DNA of 64,000 nucleotides from Flavobacterium johnsoniae (GCF_001879205.1 NZ_MLFK01000001.1:62001-126000); one strand, 5' to 3'. Shown: positions 34,782-43,404, counted from the stretch's first letter. Translations and numbers: made by a program. The notes: generated by a model from the sequence alone, not told the origin.

Positions 34782-35567
34782 ATGGAATATTTAGGATATT
34801 TTGCCTCAATCATTATCGGAATTTCACTGGGATTAATTGGCGGGGGCGGATCGATATTGACAATTCCAATTCTAGTGTATTTATTTAAAGTAAACCCGGA
34901 GCAGGCTACTTCTTATTCCTTATTTATTGTGGGATTAACAGCTTTGTTTGGCAGTTATAGTCACTATAAAATGGGAAACTTAAAACTGAAATCAGCTTTA
35001 TATTTTGCCATTCCGTCTGTGATTTCGATTCTGATAATCCGCGAAGTTATTTTTCCGCAGATTGCTTCTACCCTATTTTCTATTGCATCATATTCCGTTT
35101 CAAAAGATTTTCTAATCATGATTGTCTTTTCGATCTTAATGATAACTGCCGCAATTTCAATGATTAAAAAAAATCAACCCGAAATAAAAAGCTGCGAAAC
35201 GAATTACATCCAATTAAGCCTGATCGGATTTATCGTCGGAATTGTAACAGGGTTTCTGGGAGCCGGCGGTGGTTTTTTGATAATTCCGGCGCTCTTGTTT
35301 TTTGCCAATTTACCTATGAAACAAGCCGTTGGAACATCCTTATTAATTATCACCATTAATTCTTCGATAGGTTTTGGAGGCGATTTATACATTGGAACAC
35401 CCATCAATTATACATTCTTATTAGGCGTTTCTGGAATGGCACTTCTGGGAATGTTTATCGGAAGCCAGCTTTCTAAAAAAATAGACGGTACAAAATTAAA
35501 ACCGCTTTTTGGCTGGTTTGTTTTGGTAATGGGATTTTATATAATTACAAAAGAGGTTTTGTTTTAA
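34782..35567 (+). CDS. TauE/SafE-family sulfite/organosulfur exporter
   Basis: The 261-residue membrane protein has about eight helices in two homologous halves. Each half has the family's glycine-rich signature: IGISLGLIGGGGSILTIPIL at the start, and GIVTGFLGAGGGFLIIPALL in the middle. TauE/SafE (TSUP) proteins move sulfite, sulfoacetate or related anions. It is the sulfur-region member probably controlled by the adjacent Crp/Fnr protein, given the dyad upstream. Confidence 0.92.
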   Translation: MEYLGYFASIIIGISLGLIGGGGSILTIPILVYLFKVNPEQATSYSLFIVGLTALFGSYSHYKMGNLKLKSALYFAIPSVISILIIREVIFPQIASTLFSIASYSVSKDFLIMIVFSILMITAAISMIKKNQPEIKSCETNYIQLSLIGFIVGIVTGFLGAGGGFLIIPALLFFANLPMKQAVGTSLLIITINSSIGFGGDLYIGTPINYTFLLGVSGMALLGMFIGSQLSKKIDGTKLKPLFGWFVLVMGFYIITKEVLF

Positions 35568-35596
35568 TTCGAATTTAGTTTCACTTGTAGAGTAAT

Positions 35597-35625
35597 CTTT
35601 GCCAAAGTTTTAAATTTTGGCAAAG
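35597..35625 (+). terminator. Hairpin after the TauE gene
   Basis: CTTTGCCAAA and TTTGGCAAAG are a perfect 10-bp inverted repeat; no T run follows. Confidence 0.55.
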
Positions 35626-35636
35626 ATGAAACTAAA

Positions 35637-35672
35637 AAATCCGCTTATTTTTTTTGGGGAACAAGCGGATTT
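35637..35672 (-). terminator. Intrinsic terminator of the following GNAT gene
   Basis: AAATCCGCTT and AAGCGGATTT arms, with T-rich flank on the minus strand. Confidence 0.8.
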
Positions 35673-35713
35673 GTATTTAAATTAAACTTTTCTACTATTC
35701 TAAATCATGGTCA

Positions 35714-36169
35714 TTATTTAGCAGTTCTCCACCAATGATAATAATTGTGAAGTCCATCATATTCAAATCCGCATCGAGGATATAACGTATTTCCTATATC
35801 ATTTGTTTTTTCCGTTTCCAGCATTAAACCACACGCTCCAGTTTCTTCACACCATAATTTACTGCGATCAATTAACGCCACAGACAATCCTTTACCACGA
35901 TAATCCGGATGTACAAAAAGATCACTTAAAAGCCATTGCTTTTGCAGTTTTGTATAATGAAATAATTTGTAGAGCTGCACAAATCCAACAGCAATTCCGT
36001 TAGTAATTACTAAAAAAATATCCGACTCATTATTCAATAATCGCTCTTTAAGAAATGCTTTTCCTTTTTCTACATCAGATTCCTGACGATAAAAAACACG
36101 ATAAAGATTAAAAAGTTCTGCTGTTTCATTAAGATCTTCAATACTTGCTTTTTTGATTTTGTAATCCAT
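35714..36169 (-). CDS. GNAT family N-acetyltransferase
   Basis: The ATG at 36169 is chosen because it opens directly into the acetyltransferase fold (MDYKIKKASIEDLNETAELF); the longer frame adds 37 residues of non-GNAT character. The 151-residue protein has the acetyl-CoA loop HPDYRGKGLSVALIDRS and the C-terminal TLYPRCGFEYDGLHNYYHWW typical of diamine-type or general GNATs. Acceptor unknown. It interrupts the sulfur/redox cluster. Confidence 0.88.
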   Translation of the reverse strand: MDYKIKKASIEDLNETAELFNLYRVFYRQESDVEKGKAFLKERLLNNESDIFLVITNGIAVGFVQLYKLFHYTKLQKQWLLSDLFVHPDYRGKGLSVALIDRSKLWCEETGACGLMLETEKTNDIGNTLYPRCGFEYDGLHNYYHWWRTAK

Positions 36170-36332
36170 TGTTTTAAGTGTTTCAGTTAAAAAAGCGAAA
36201 GTATCATAAAGAACAAACTCACATATAGTCCAGTTTGAACAAAACAAGCTCATCCAGCATTCTGCAAAGTTATTCGGCAATAAAAACTAAAAAATCAGTG
36301 TATTTCTAGAAATAAAGAGATTTGCATTTTTT

Positions 36333-36439
36333 GGGCGTTTCCTCCGGCCGGGCTATCCGCTTTATTCCCAATTAACAAAAACTACGGCTAAAAAGCCTTG
36401 TTTTTCTAAATCGGGAGATACCGCTCCTATCCCTAACGC
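36333..36439 (+). repeat. Structured repeat element, GGGCGTT...AACGC type, copy A
   Basis: The 36170-36618 gap has no gene. GGGCGTT (36333-36339) and AACGC (36435-36439) bound a segment with GGCCGGGCTATCCGC, nested arms AAAAAC/GTTTTT around GGCT/AGCC, and TCCTATCCCTAACGC. A related, shorter element is at 55700-55779. Elements of this kind recur in flavobacterial intergenic DNA; I cannot give an established name. Confidence 0.55.
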
Positions 36440-36532
36440 AGAGCTGGGTAAACTAGAAATTTTGTTTTCAAAATTGCCAAACATCGTAAGACTGCTGGTT
36501 CTTCGCAAACACACACAACGTCATTACGAGGA

Positions 36533-36565
36533 ATAAAAAAAAACCGCTGGTTAAAACCAACGGTT
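36533..36565 (-). terminator. Intrinsic terminator of the cydAB operon
   Basis: On the minus strand AACCGTTGG pairs with CCAGCGGTT and a nine-base T run follows, 54 bases after the cydB stop. Confidence 0.85.
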
Positions 36566-36618
36566 ATTTATATTAATTAATTCGTGAAAATTGGTGCAAT
36601 TCTTGGCAGGCAAAAACC

Positions 36619-37695
36619 TCAATGTTCCCCATACCCAATATCATCCATTTTACCGCTAAAAACACGATACTGAATAATAAAGTAAATAATCACAAGAAAC
36701 AAAGCAATAAAAAACCAGCTCAATCCGGCGTTTAATCCGTATTCGTGAGCGGCGGTGTTGTAAATCGTTAGCGATGGATTGACTTTATTGGTTGAAGGCA
36801 ATACATTCGGAAAAATCGAAACTGCTGTTGATGCAAATCCTCCCACTAGAAATAAAGTGGAGAATACAAATCCGTGACCGTCTTTTTTAAACGAACGGAC
36901 TTTAAACAAGCCGGCAATTCCTATAAAAGTCAAAACTGGAAAAAACCACAAGATTGGATTTTCAACAAAATTATGAAACGGCTGGGGCTCAATAAAATGC
37001 CAGATCTGTAAGGATATGCAAACTAAAATTAAAAGAACAATATTCAGTTTAAAAACTACATTTTTAAGTTTCGGATTCAGAGATGAATTTGTTTTATAAA
37101 TAATCCAGTTCGCGCCGTGAATCGTTAAAGCGACAACGCTCACAATCCCCAAGAAAAGCGTAAACCAATCTATAATCCCCAATTCATTTGCCTGCGGGCT
37201 AAAAGTCGGATTCCATAAAGGCAGAAAGAAAAAATGTGGTTCTTGCGTTGAAATTCCGTTTTGCACCATTCCGAGATTTACACCACGAACAATATTTCCT
37301 AAAGCAATCCCGAAGAAAAGCGCCAAAAGCAAACTTGCGATCCCAAAAGCTTTATCCCAAATCGATTCCCACATTGCGTTATGGATCTGTCCGCGCATCT
37401 CCAATCCAATAGCACGAAAAATCAATAGCCATAAAATCATAATCAAAGGGAGATAAAAACCGCTGAATGAGGAAGCATATAAAGTTGGAAAAGCAAAAAA
37501 CAAAACCCCTCCAGCCGCAATCAGCCAGACTTCATTAGCATCCCAAAACGGACCAATTGCGCTTGTAATTGCCTTTTTATCTTTTTCTGTATCAGCAAAA
37601 AATAAGTGAATAATTCCTGCTCCAAAATCGTAGCCGTCTAAAACCAGATAAACAGCCAGAATTCCCATTAAAACTACGTACCAAAAAAATTCCAT
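36619..37695 (-). CDS. cydB: Cytochrome bd ubiquinol oxidase subunit II
   Basis: The 358-residue membrane protein starts with the CydB signature (LVLDGYDFGAGIIHLFF) and continues with IGPFWDANEVWLIAAGG, RAIGLEMRGQ and about eight to nine helices, ending at the usual length. It is the structural subunit of the quinol-oxidising, oxygen-reducing bd complex used at low oxygen. The gene follows cydA by two bases. No small CydX frame was noticed after it. Confidence 0.95.
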   Translation of the reverse strand: MEFFWYVVLMGILAVYLVLDGYDFGAGIIHLFFADTEKDKKAITSAIGPFWDANEVWLIAAGGVLFFAFPTLYASSFSGFYLPLIMILWLLIFRAIGLEMRGQIHNAMWESIWDKAFGIASLLLALFFGIALGNIVRGVNLGMVQNGISTQEPHFFFLPLWNPTFSPQANELGIIDWFTLFLGIVSVVALTIHGANWIIYKTNSSLNPKLKNVVFKLNIVLLILVCISLQIWHFIEPQPFHNFVENPILWFFPVLTFIGIAGLFKVRSFKKDGHGFVFSTLFLVGGFASTAVSIFPNVLPSTNKVNPSLTIYNTAAHEYGLNAGLSWFFIALFLVIIYFIIQYRVFSGKMDDIGYGEH

Positions 37696-37697
37696 AT

Positions 37698-39044
37698 CTA
37701 TATTTTTTCTGATGAAAGGTCTACATTATGAGGCCCTTTATTAATAATTTTTCCAATTAAAAGTAAAAACAGCATTCCCAGTAAAAGGTATAAACCTATA
37801 AAACCCAGTAATGTAAACAAGGTATTTCCCGATGAAACCGTTGGTGAAGCACCGGCTGCAGTCCGCATTAAATTGTAAACCAGCCAAGGCTGTCTGCCTA
37901 ATTCAGCCGTGTACCAGCCTGTTGTATTGGCAATGTACGGAAACGGCATCATGAACATTAGCGACCATAAAATCCATTTGGTTTCAAACAATTTTCCTCT
38001 TATTAATTGAAAAAGCGAAATCACCATTAATCCAATAAATACGGTTCCAAGTCCTACCATAATATGATAGGCATAATACAATCCCGAAATATTGGTTGGA
38101 TGCAGATCTTCTTCAAACTGATCTAAACCTTTAATTTCCTGTTCCCAGTTTCCATAAGTCAGGAAACTTAAAATATTAGGAACGGCAATTTTATTATCGA
38201 GTTTTTTGTCTTTTACATCGGGCTGGCCAATTAATACAATTTCAGAACCTTTCTTTTCGGTATGAAAAATCCCTTCCATTGCGGCAAAAGTCACAGGCTG
38301 ATATTTTACAACGTTTTTTGCGAGTAAATCTCCCGTTGGAACCGCTACTATTACACTCGAAATCAATCCGAAGATCACTCCCGTTTTAAGGAACAATTTC
38401 CCGAAAGAAACATTTTTCTGACTTAAAATATAGAAAGCGCCAATTCCGGCCACAACAAATGAGCTTGTTACTAAAGAAGCGGCCTGATTGTGTAAGTAAG
38501 AAGGCCAAAGCCACGGATTTAAAAATAAAGCCTGAAAATTATTCAGTACAAATTTTCCGTTTTCGAGAATCTCATAACCTACCGGATTCTGCATCCAGGA
38601 ATGTGTGGCAATAATTAAATAACCACTCGCCCAGGAACCAATCATAATTAATAATCCGGTTACAAAATGCCATTTATGGCCAAGGAGTTTTTCTCCAAAT
38701 AAAAATAAACCCAGAAAAGAAGATTCGAGAAAGAAAGAAAACATTCCTTCCATTGCAAGGGTCTGCCCAATAATTCCTCCCGTTAATTCGGAGAATTTTG
38801 CCCAGTTTGTTCCAAATTGAAACTCCATTGGAATTCCGGTTACAACACCCATTGCAAAATTGAGGGCAAAGATTTTCATCCAGAAATGGGTGGCGTGATT
38901 GTATTGTTCGTTTTTAGTTTTTAAGTATTTCCATTTGAAGTAAACAATGATGAGCGAAAGACCCATTGTAAGCTGTGGAAAAAGATAATGAAAAGTAATG
39001 GTGAAGGCGAATTGCATTCGGTCATAAAAGAGCATTTCTTCCAT
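37698..39044 (-). CDS. cydA: Cytochrome bd ubiquinol oxidase subunit I
   Basis: The ATG at 39044 is preferred to one 13 codons upstream: it places the haem ligand His exactly at residue 19 (MQFAFTITFHYLFPQLT), as in the E. coli protein, and a -7 box overlaps the longer N terminus. The 448-residue product has the CydA core (GIPMEFQFGTNWAKFSE, MEGMFSFFLESSFLGLFLFGE, GRQPWLVYNLMRT with the conserved Gly-Arg-Gln-Pro-Trp). The Q loop is short, as in the non-enteric type. It reduces oxygen with electrons from menaquinol and heads the cydAB operon. Confidence 0.95.
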   Translation of the reverse strand: MEEMLFYDRMQFAFTITFHYLFPQLTMGLSLIIVYFKWKYLKTKNEQYNHATHFWMKIFALNFAMGVVTGIPMEFQFGTNWAKFSELTGGIIGQTLAMEGMFSFFLESSFLGLFLFGEKLLGHKWHFVTGLLIMIGSWASGYLIIATHSWMQNPVGYEILENGKFVLNNFQALFLNPWLWPSYLHNQAASLVTSSFVVAGIGAFYILSQKNVSFGKLFLKTGVIFGLISSVIVAVPTGDLLAKNVVKYQPVTFAAMEGIFHTEKKGSEIVLIGQPDVKDKKLDNKIAVPNILSFLTYGNWEQEIKGLDQFEEDLHPTNISGLYYAYHIMVGLGTVFIGLMVISLFQLIRGKLFETKWILWSLMFMMPFPYIANTTGWYTAELGRQPWLVYNLMRTAAGASPTVSSGNTLFTLLGFIGLYLLLGMLFLLLIGKIINKGPHNVDLSSEKI

Positions 39045-39070
39045 AAGTGTCGTTTGTTTATGAAGTTCCA

Positions 39071-39078
39071 CAAATTTA
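39071..39078 (-). promoter_or_regulatory. -7 box of cydAB (TAAATTTG)
   Basis: TAAATTTG on the minus strand fits TAnnTTTG and lies 27 bases before the chosen cydA ATG. A transcript start near 39064 would exclude the upstream ATG at 39083. Confidence 0.5.
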
Positions 39079-39161
39079 CCCATTAAAACCCGAATTAACG
39101 TGCTTTAAAAAAAGTTTATGACCTTATATTTGTTAAACTTTTCAACAATTTAAAGGGTAGA

Positions 39162-39177
39162 AATGACACTTGTCATT
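39162..39177. promoter_or_regulatory. AATGACA-N2-TGTCATT dyad upstream of cydAB
   Basis: Perfect 7-bp arms with a 2-base spacer, about 118 bases upstream of the cydA start. The core TGACA-N2-TGTCA resembles the dyads at 34722 and 39960, but its distance to the -7 box (91.5 bases centre to box) differs from those. Close by, AACTTTGTC/GACAAAGTT (39180-39212) form another hairpin after the HD gene. Confidence 0.35.
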
Positions 39178-39229
39178 ACAACTTTGTCGAAGTTTGAAAA
39201 TTTGACAAAGTTTTGCCGACGAAAAAAAA

Positions 39230-39820
39230 CTATTTCTTCAAAATTCCTTTTTCAAGGCTTTCATTAATCAAACCTTCGGCGTACGTCCATAAAGAATTTG
39301 AGCCTTCTTTAATAACGCTCTTTTTTTCATAAACCTTATCGTAATTCACGCCAAATTCTTTCCAGGTTCCTCCATTATTCGAGGTGTTCTGCAATAAAGG
39401 TTCTAACCTGTCCATTGATTTTGCAAATTTGGCCTCGTTGGTTTCTCCGGCTTCAAATTCTTCCCAAATTGAAATCAATTCTTCGGCCTGTTTTTTCGGA
39501 AGCAAACCAAAAATTCTATTTGCTGCCAATCTTTCTTCATCGGTATTATCATGACTTTTTGCCGTATCATATATAAAAACATCTCCAGCATCAATTTCTA
39601 CAATATCATGTATTAAAACCATTTTTACGACTTTTAAAACATCAATCGGCTCATTTGAATGTTCTGCCAAAACAATTGCCATCAAAGCTAAATGCCAGCT
39701 GTGTTCTGCATCATTTTCATTTCGATCGCTGTTAAACAGTTTTGTTTTTCGCTGAATGTATTTTACTTTATCAATTTCTTTTATAAAAGCAATTTGATCT
39801 AATAAATCTGCTGTGTTCAT
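39230..39820 (-). CDS. HD-domain nucleotide phosphohydrolase (YfbR/HDDC2-like)
   Basis: The 196-residue soluble protein has the HD metal site spread as RNENDAEHSWHLALMA (first His), VLIHDIVEIDAGD (His-Asp) and KSMDRLEPLL (final Asp). That matches the HD_3/YfbR group, which remove phosphate from deoxynucleoside monophosphates. Substrate is family-based. Monocistronic between cydAB and the MBL operon. Confidence 0.87.
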   Translation of the reverse strand: MNTADLLDQIAFIKEIDKVKYIQRKTKLFNSDRNENDAEHSWHLALMAIVLAEHSNEPIDVLKVVKMVLIHDIVEIDAGDVFIYDTAKSHDNTDEERLAANRIFGLLPKKQAEELISIWEEFEAGETNEAKFAKSMDRLEPLLQNTSNNGGTWKEFGVNYDKVYEKKSVIKEGSNSLWTYAEGLINESLEKGILKK

Positions 39821-39959
39821 AATAATGATGTATAAATGATTTCGTAAAGCTGTAAAATTACAAAATGCTTAATCCTTAATCAAATTCCACTTCCTTTGAT
39901 TTACTATTCTTAGTCAATTTTATTTTTCTTTCCATTTTTTACACAAAAATCAAATTTCT

Positions 39960-40003
39960 GTAACATAAGTCACCTATTTTACGAAAAAACTAGATTACCT
40001 TTG
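39960..40003 (+). promoter_or_regulatory. Crp/Fnr-like dyad and -7 box of the MBL-rhodanese operon
   Basis: GTAACATAAGTCAC (39960-39973) fits GTRAY-N4-GTYAC. After exactly 22 bases comes TACCTTTG (39996-40003), a perfect -7 box. The dyad centre would be about 42 bases before the transcript start, the place where Crp-type activators of class II bind. Confidence 0.6.
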
Positions 40004-40030
40004 TTATCCCTTATTTTTACAATACGTATC

Positions 40031-41446
40031 ATGAAAATAGAACAAATTTACACCGGATGCCTGGCACAAGGTGCTTATTATATTACTTCAAACGGAGAAG
40101 CGGCGATTATTGATCCGCTTCGGGAAATCCAGCCTTATCTGGATCGTTTGAAACGCGATGATGTGAAACTGAAATATATTTTTGAAACACATTTTCACGC
40201 TGATTTTGTTTCGGGACATGTTGATTTAAGCAAAGAAACAAAAGCACCAATTGTATACGGACCTAATGCAGCCTGCGAATTTGACTGCATTTCTGCAAAA
40301 GACGGACAGGAATTTAAAATTGGAAATGTTACCATTAAAGTTCTTCATACTCCGGGACACACTTTAGAAAGCACTACCTATTTATTGATTGACGCTGACG
40401 GAAAAGATCATGCGATTTTCTCCGGAGATACTTTATTTATAGGTGATGTGGGTCGTCCTGATCTGGCTCAAAAAGCCGCCGGAATGACTCAGGATCAATT
40501 GGCCGGGATTTTATATCATTCGTTAAGAGATAAAATCATGACGCTGGCAGATGACGTTATCGTTTATCCTGCGCACGGAGCCGGAAGTGCCTGCGGCAAA
40601 AACATGAGCAAAGAAACGGTCTCAACGATAGGAAATCAAAAAGCGACCAACTATGCTTTGCGCGCCAATATGACCGAAGAAGAATTCATCAAAGAAGTAA
40701 CCGATGGATTACTGCCTCCTCCAGCCTATTTCAGCATGAATGTAGCCATGAACAAACAAGGTTATGAAAGTTTTGAATCGGTTTTGCATAACGGAATGAA
40801 ATCTATTAAGGCTGAAGAATTTGAGGCTGTTGCCGAAGAAACCGGAGCGTTGATTTTAGATACCAGAAAAAGTGGTGATTTTGCAAAAGGATTTATTCCT
40901 CAGTCAATTAACATCGGGATTAATGGTGATTTTGCTCCGTGGGTTGGAACTTTAATAGGCGATGTAAAACAACCTATCATATTAGTAACCGAAACAGGTC
41001 TTGAAGAAGAAACCGTAACTCGTTTAAGCCGTGTTGGTTTCGATTCTATCATTGGTCATCTTGAAGGCGGATTTGAAGCCTGGGAAAAAGCTGGTTTTGA
41101 AACTGATACAGTAAACCGAATCTCAGCTGAAGAATTTGCCGGTAAATTTAATATCAAAGAAGATAAAGTGATTGATGTTCGTAAAGAAACCGAATATGAA
41201 GCAGAACATATCGAAGATGCTTACAGTAAACCTTTGGCTTATATTAATGACTGGGTAAAAGATATTAATCCGAATGAACATTTTTACCTGCATTGCGCCG
41301 GTGGATACAGAAGCATGATTGCCGCTTCGATTTTGCAGGCACGCGGTTTTAGAAATTTCAGCGAAGTTGACGGCGGTTTTGGCGCCATTGCAAAAACTGA
41401 AATTCCAAAATCAGATTTTGTCTGCCAGAGTAAAGTATTGAAATAA
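40031..41446 (+). CDS. Metallo-beta-lactamase fold protein with two rhodanese domains (persulfide dioxygenase-like)
   Basis: The ATG at 40031 is chosen; a TTG at 40001 lies inside the -7 box. The 471-residue protein has an N-terminal MBL domain with metal ligands His54, His56, Asp58 (FETHFHADF), His63 and later HTPGHT, ending near VYPAHGAGSACG. Two rhodanese domains follow (~255-355 and ~360-471). The second has the active Cys in YLHCAGGYRS. The first has VTETGLEEE at that place and so lacks the Cys. Related ETHE1/BlhB proteins oxidise persulfides to sulfite. First gene of the operon with the YeeE/YedE pair. Confidence 0.92.
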   Translation: MKIEQIYTGCLAQGAYYITSNGEAAIIDPLREIQPYLDRLKRDDVKLKYIFETHFHADFVSGHVDLSKETKAPIVYGPNAACEFDCISAKDGQEFKIGNVTIKVLHTPGHTLESTTYLLIDADGKDHAIFSGDTLFIGDVGRPDLAQKAAGMTQDQLAGILYHSLRDKIMTLADDVIVYPAHGAGSACGKNMSKETVSTIGNQKATNYALRANMTEEEFIKEVTDGLLPPPAYFSMNVAMNKQGYESFESVLHNGMKSIKAEEFEAVAEETGALILDTRKSGDFAKGFIPQSINIGINGDFAPWVGTLIGDVKQPIILVTETGLEEETVTRLSRVGFDSIIGHLEGGFEAWEKAGFETDTVNRISAEEFAGKFNIKEDKVIDVRKETEYEAEHIEDAYSKPLAYINDWVKDINPNEHFYLHCAGGYRSMIAASILQARGFRNFSEVDGGFGAIAKTEIPKSDFVCQSKVLK

Positions 41447-41450
41447 ATTA

Positions 41451-41521
41451 AAGATACTGAGTTACTAAGATTCTAAGGTTCTAAGTTTTTTTTAACCTTA
41501 ACCTTAGTAACTTAGTATCTT
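41451..41521. repeat. CTTAG-word palindromic repeat
   Basis: AAGATACTGAGTTACTAAG (41451-41469) and CTTAGTAACTTAGTATCTT (41503-41521) are 19-bp arms with one mismatch. It fills the gap between the MBL gene and the first YeeE half. Confidence 0.75.
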
Positions 41522-41537
41522 AGAAACTTAAAAAAAA

Positions 41538-42101
41538 ATGCTAGAAATTTTAAAAGAACCTTGGCCTTGGTACGTTTCAGGTCCGTTGATTGGATTAACA
41601 GTTCCTATTTTATTGATTATCGGAAATAAATCTTTCGGGATTAGTTCTTCACTTCGTCATATTTGCGCGGCTTGTATTCCTTCCAATATTCAGTTCTTTA
41701 AGTACGACTGGAAAAAAGAAAGCTGGAATTTATTCTTTGTTTTCGGAATATTTTTGGGCGGCGTTATTGCGGCTTACTTTTTATCCAACCCGAATGAGGT
41801 TCAAATTACTCCTGAACTTTCAGAACAATTAGCTTCTTACGGAATCACAGATCATTCTGGTTTGGTTCCGGCCCAATTATTTTCGTGGGACAGTTTATTA
41901 ACCCTTCGCGGCTTTATTATGATTGTTGTGGGCGGCTTTTTAGTTGGTTTCGGAACGCGTTATGCCGGCGGATGCACAAGCGGACATGCGATTATGGGAA
42001 TTTCAAACTTACAGTGGCCTTCATTAGTAGCTACAATTTGTTTTATGATTGGCGGTTTTGTAATGTCGCTTTTGATTCTGCCTTATATTCTTTCACTTTA
42101 A
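41538..42101 (+). CDS. YeeE/YedE (TsuA-like) transporter, N-terminal half
   Basis: The 187-residue membrane protein has about five helices. Its key motif is GFGTRYAGGCTSGHAIMG, with the conserved Cys of TsuA-type thiosulfate transporters. Full-length TsuA has this motif and a second Cys motif in one chain; here the second is in the next gene, 10 bases on. The two products probably form one channel for thiosulfate or a related sulfur anion. This fits the rhodanese and MBL proteins of the operon. Confidence 0.9.
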   Translation: MLEILKEPWPWYVSGPLIGLTVPILLIIGNKSFGISSSLRHICAACIPSNIQFFKYDWKKESWNLFFVFGIFLGGVIAAYFLSNPNEVQITPELSEQLASYGITDHSGLVPAQLFSWDSLLTLRGFIMIVVGGFLVGFGTRYAGGCTSGHAIMGISNLQWPSLVATICFMIGGFVMSLLILPYILSL

Positions 42102-42111
42102 AATTTCAAAA

Positions 42112-42591
42112 ATGAGCAATTTAGAAAATAAAAACACCGATACTGAAGGAATCAACGGAAGTCAAATTAAAGATTCGGGATTTTCGAATTTAAAATATCT
42201 AGTTGTTGGAATTCTTTTCGGGATCGTATTTGTAAAAGCAGAAATCATCAGCTGGTTTCGTATTCAGGAAATGTTTCACCTGCAGTCATTTTTTATGTAC
42301 GGTGTAATTGGAAGTGCCGTAGTTGTTGGTATGATATCTGTTTTTATCATTAAAAAATTCAACATCAAAACCCTTCAGGGAGAAAAAATAGAAATTCAGC
42401 CTAAAACGTTCAGCAAAGGACAAATCTATGGCGGGTTATTATTTGGTTTTGGATGGGCCATTACCGGAGCTTGTCCCGGACCGCTTTTTGCTCAAATAGG
42501 CACCGGAGCAACTGTAATTGTGATTACATTATTAAGCGCAATTGCAGGAACCTGGGTTTATGGTTTCTTTAAAGATAAACTACCTCATTAA
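42112..42591 (+). CDS. YeeE/YedE (DUF6691-like) transporter, C-terminal half
   Basis: The 159-residue membrane protein has a polar N-terminal tail (~25 residues) and four helices. GGLLFGFGWAITGACPGPLFAQIG contains the second conserved Cys motif (GACPGP). It complements the preceding gene. Last clear member of the MBL-rhodanese operon. Confidence 0.9.
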   Translation: MSNLENKNTDTEGINGSQIKDSGFSNLKYLVVGILFGIVFVKAEIISWFRIQEMFHLQSFFMYGVIGSAVVVGMISVFIIKKFNIKTLQGEKIEIQPKTFSKGQIYGGLLFGFGWAITGACPGPLFAQIGTGATVIVITLLSAIAGTWVYGFFKDKLPH

Positions 42592-42619
42592 AATTTATTT
42601 ACAGTTTAAGATCTAAAAA

Positions 42620-43138
42620 ATGAGCCAAACAGAACAGCTAATTTTAAGAAAAGCAGACCTTTCTGAAACAGATCAAATTTGGAATATCCTGCAAGATGCT
42701 ATAGAACAAAGACGACAAGACGGAAGTTCGCAATGGCAGGATGGATATCCTAACCAACTTACAGTTCAAAATGACATACAAAATGGTTATGCGTATGTGC
42801 TTACAGAAAATGAATCGATCCTGTGTTACGCCGCCATAATATTTGACATAGAACCAGCTTATGAAGATATACAAGGCAAATGGCTTACAGATGGCGATTA
42901 TGCCGTTGTGCATCGGGTTGCAGCATCAAAACTAGCAAAAGGAAAAGGAATTGCAACAAAACTTTTTAAAAACATAGAAGATGTCTGCCTTGCAAACAAT
43001 ATTCATAGCATAAAAGTAGACACCAACTTTGACAATATACCAATGTTGAAAATTCTTGATAAATTAAACTACACCTATTGTGGCGAAGTATTTTTTAGAG
43101 GATCAGCACGAAAAGCATTCGAAAAAGAATTAACGTAA
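42620..43138 (+). CDS. GNAT family N-acetyltransferase
   Basis: The 172-residue protein begins with LILRKADLSETDQIWNIL and has the acetyl-CoA loop region VHRVAASKLAKGKGIATKLFKNI, then SIKVDTNFDNIPMLKILDKLNYTYCGEVFF. It is 28 bases after the YeeE pair, before a strong terminator, so it may be co-transcribed; its role is unknown. Confidence 0.87.
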   Translation: MSQTEQLILRKADLSETDQIWNILQDAIEQRRQDGSSQWQDGYPNQLTVQNDIQNGYAYVLTENESILCYAAIIFDIEPAYEDIQGKWLTDGDYAVVHRVAASKLAKGKGIATKLFKNIEDVCLANNIHSIKVDTNFDNIPMLKILDKLNYTYCGEVFFRGSARKAFEKELT

Positions 43139-43163
43139 AATATCGAATTTCAAAATTACAATT

Positions 43164-43203
43164 AAACCCGACAGGCCTAAAAAACTGTCGGGTTTCTTAT
43201 TTC
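43164..43203 (+). terminator. Intrinsic terminator
   Basis: AAACCCGACAG and CTGTCGGGTTT are perfect 11-bp arms followed by TCTTATTTCT. Confidence 0.9.
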
Positions 43204-43404
43204 TCCTGCTTTCGCGAGGATAAAGCTAATCCGAAACAACAAAAGAAAAAGCACGGCAACATTCACATAATAAGGTGTAACGCACACAGTAATTCTATCC
43301 TTTTATCTGGATGGCGGCAAACTCTGATGTTACCAAAGCCGAATTTCTTTTAAAATACAATTATAACCTTCTGCTCTATTTCACCTAATTCCGTTTTGTT
43401 TCAT

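Noticed and set aside
40001..40030. TTG start extending the MBL-rhodanese protein by 10 residues
   Set aside because: The TTG lies inside the -7 box TACCTTTG, before the likely transcript start.
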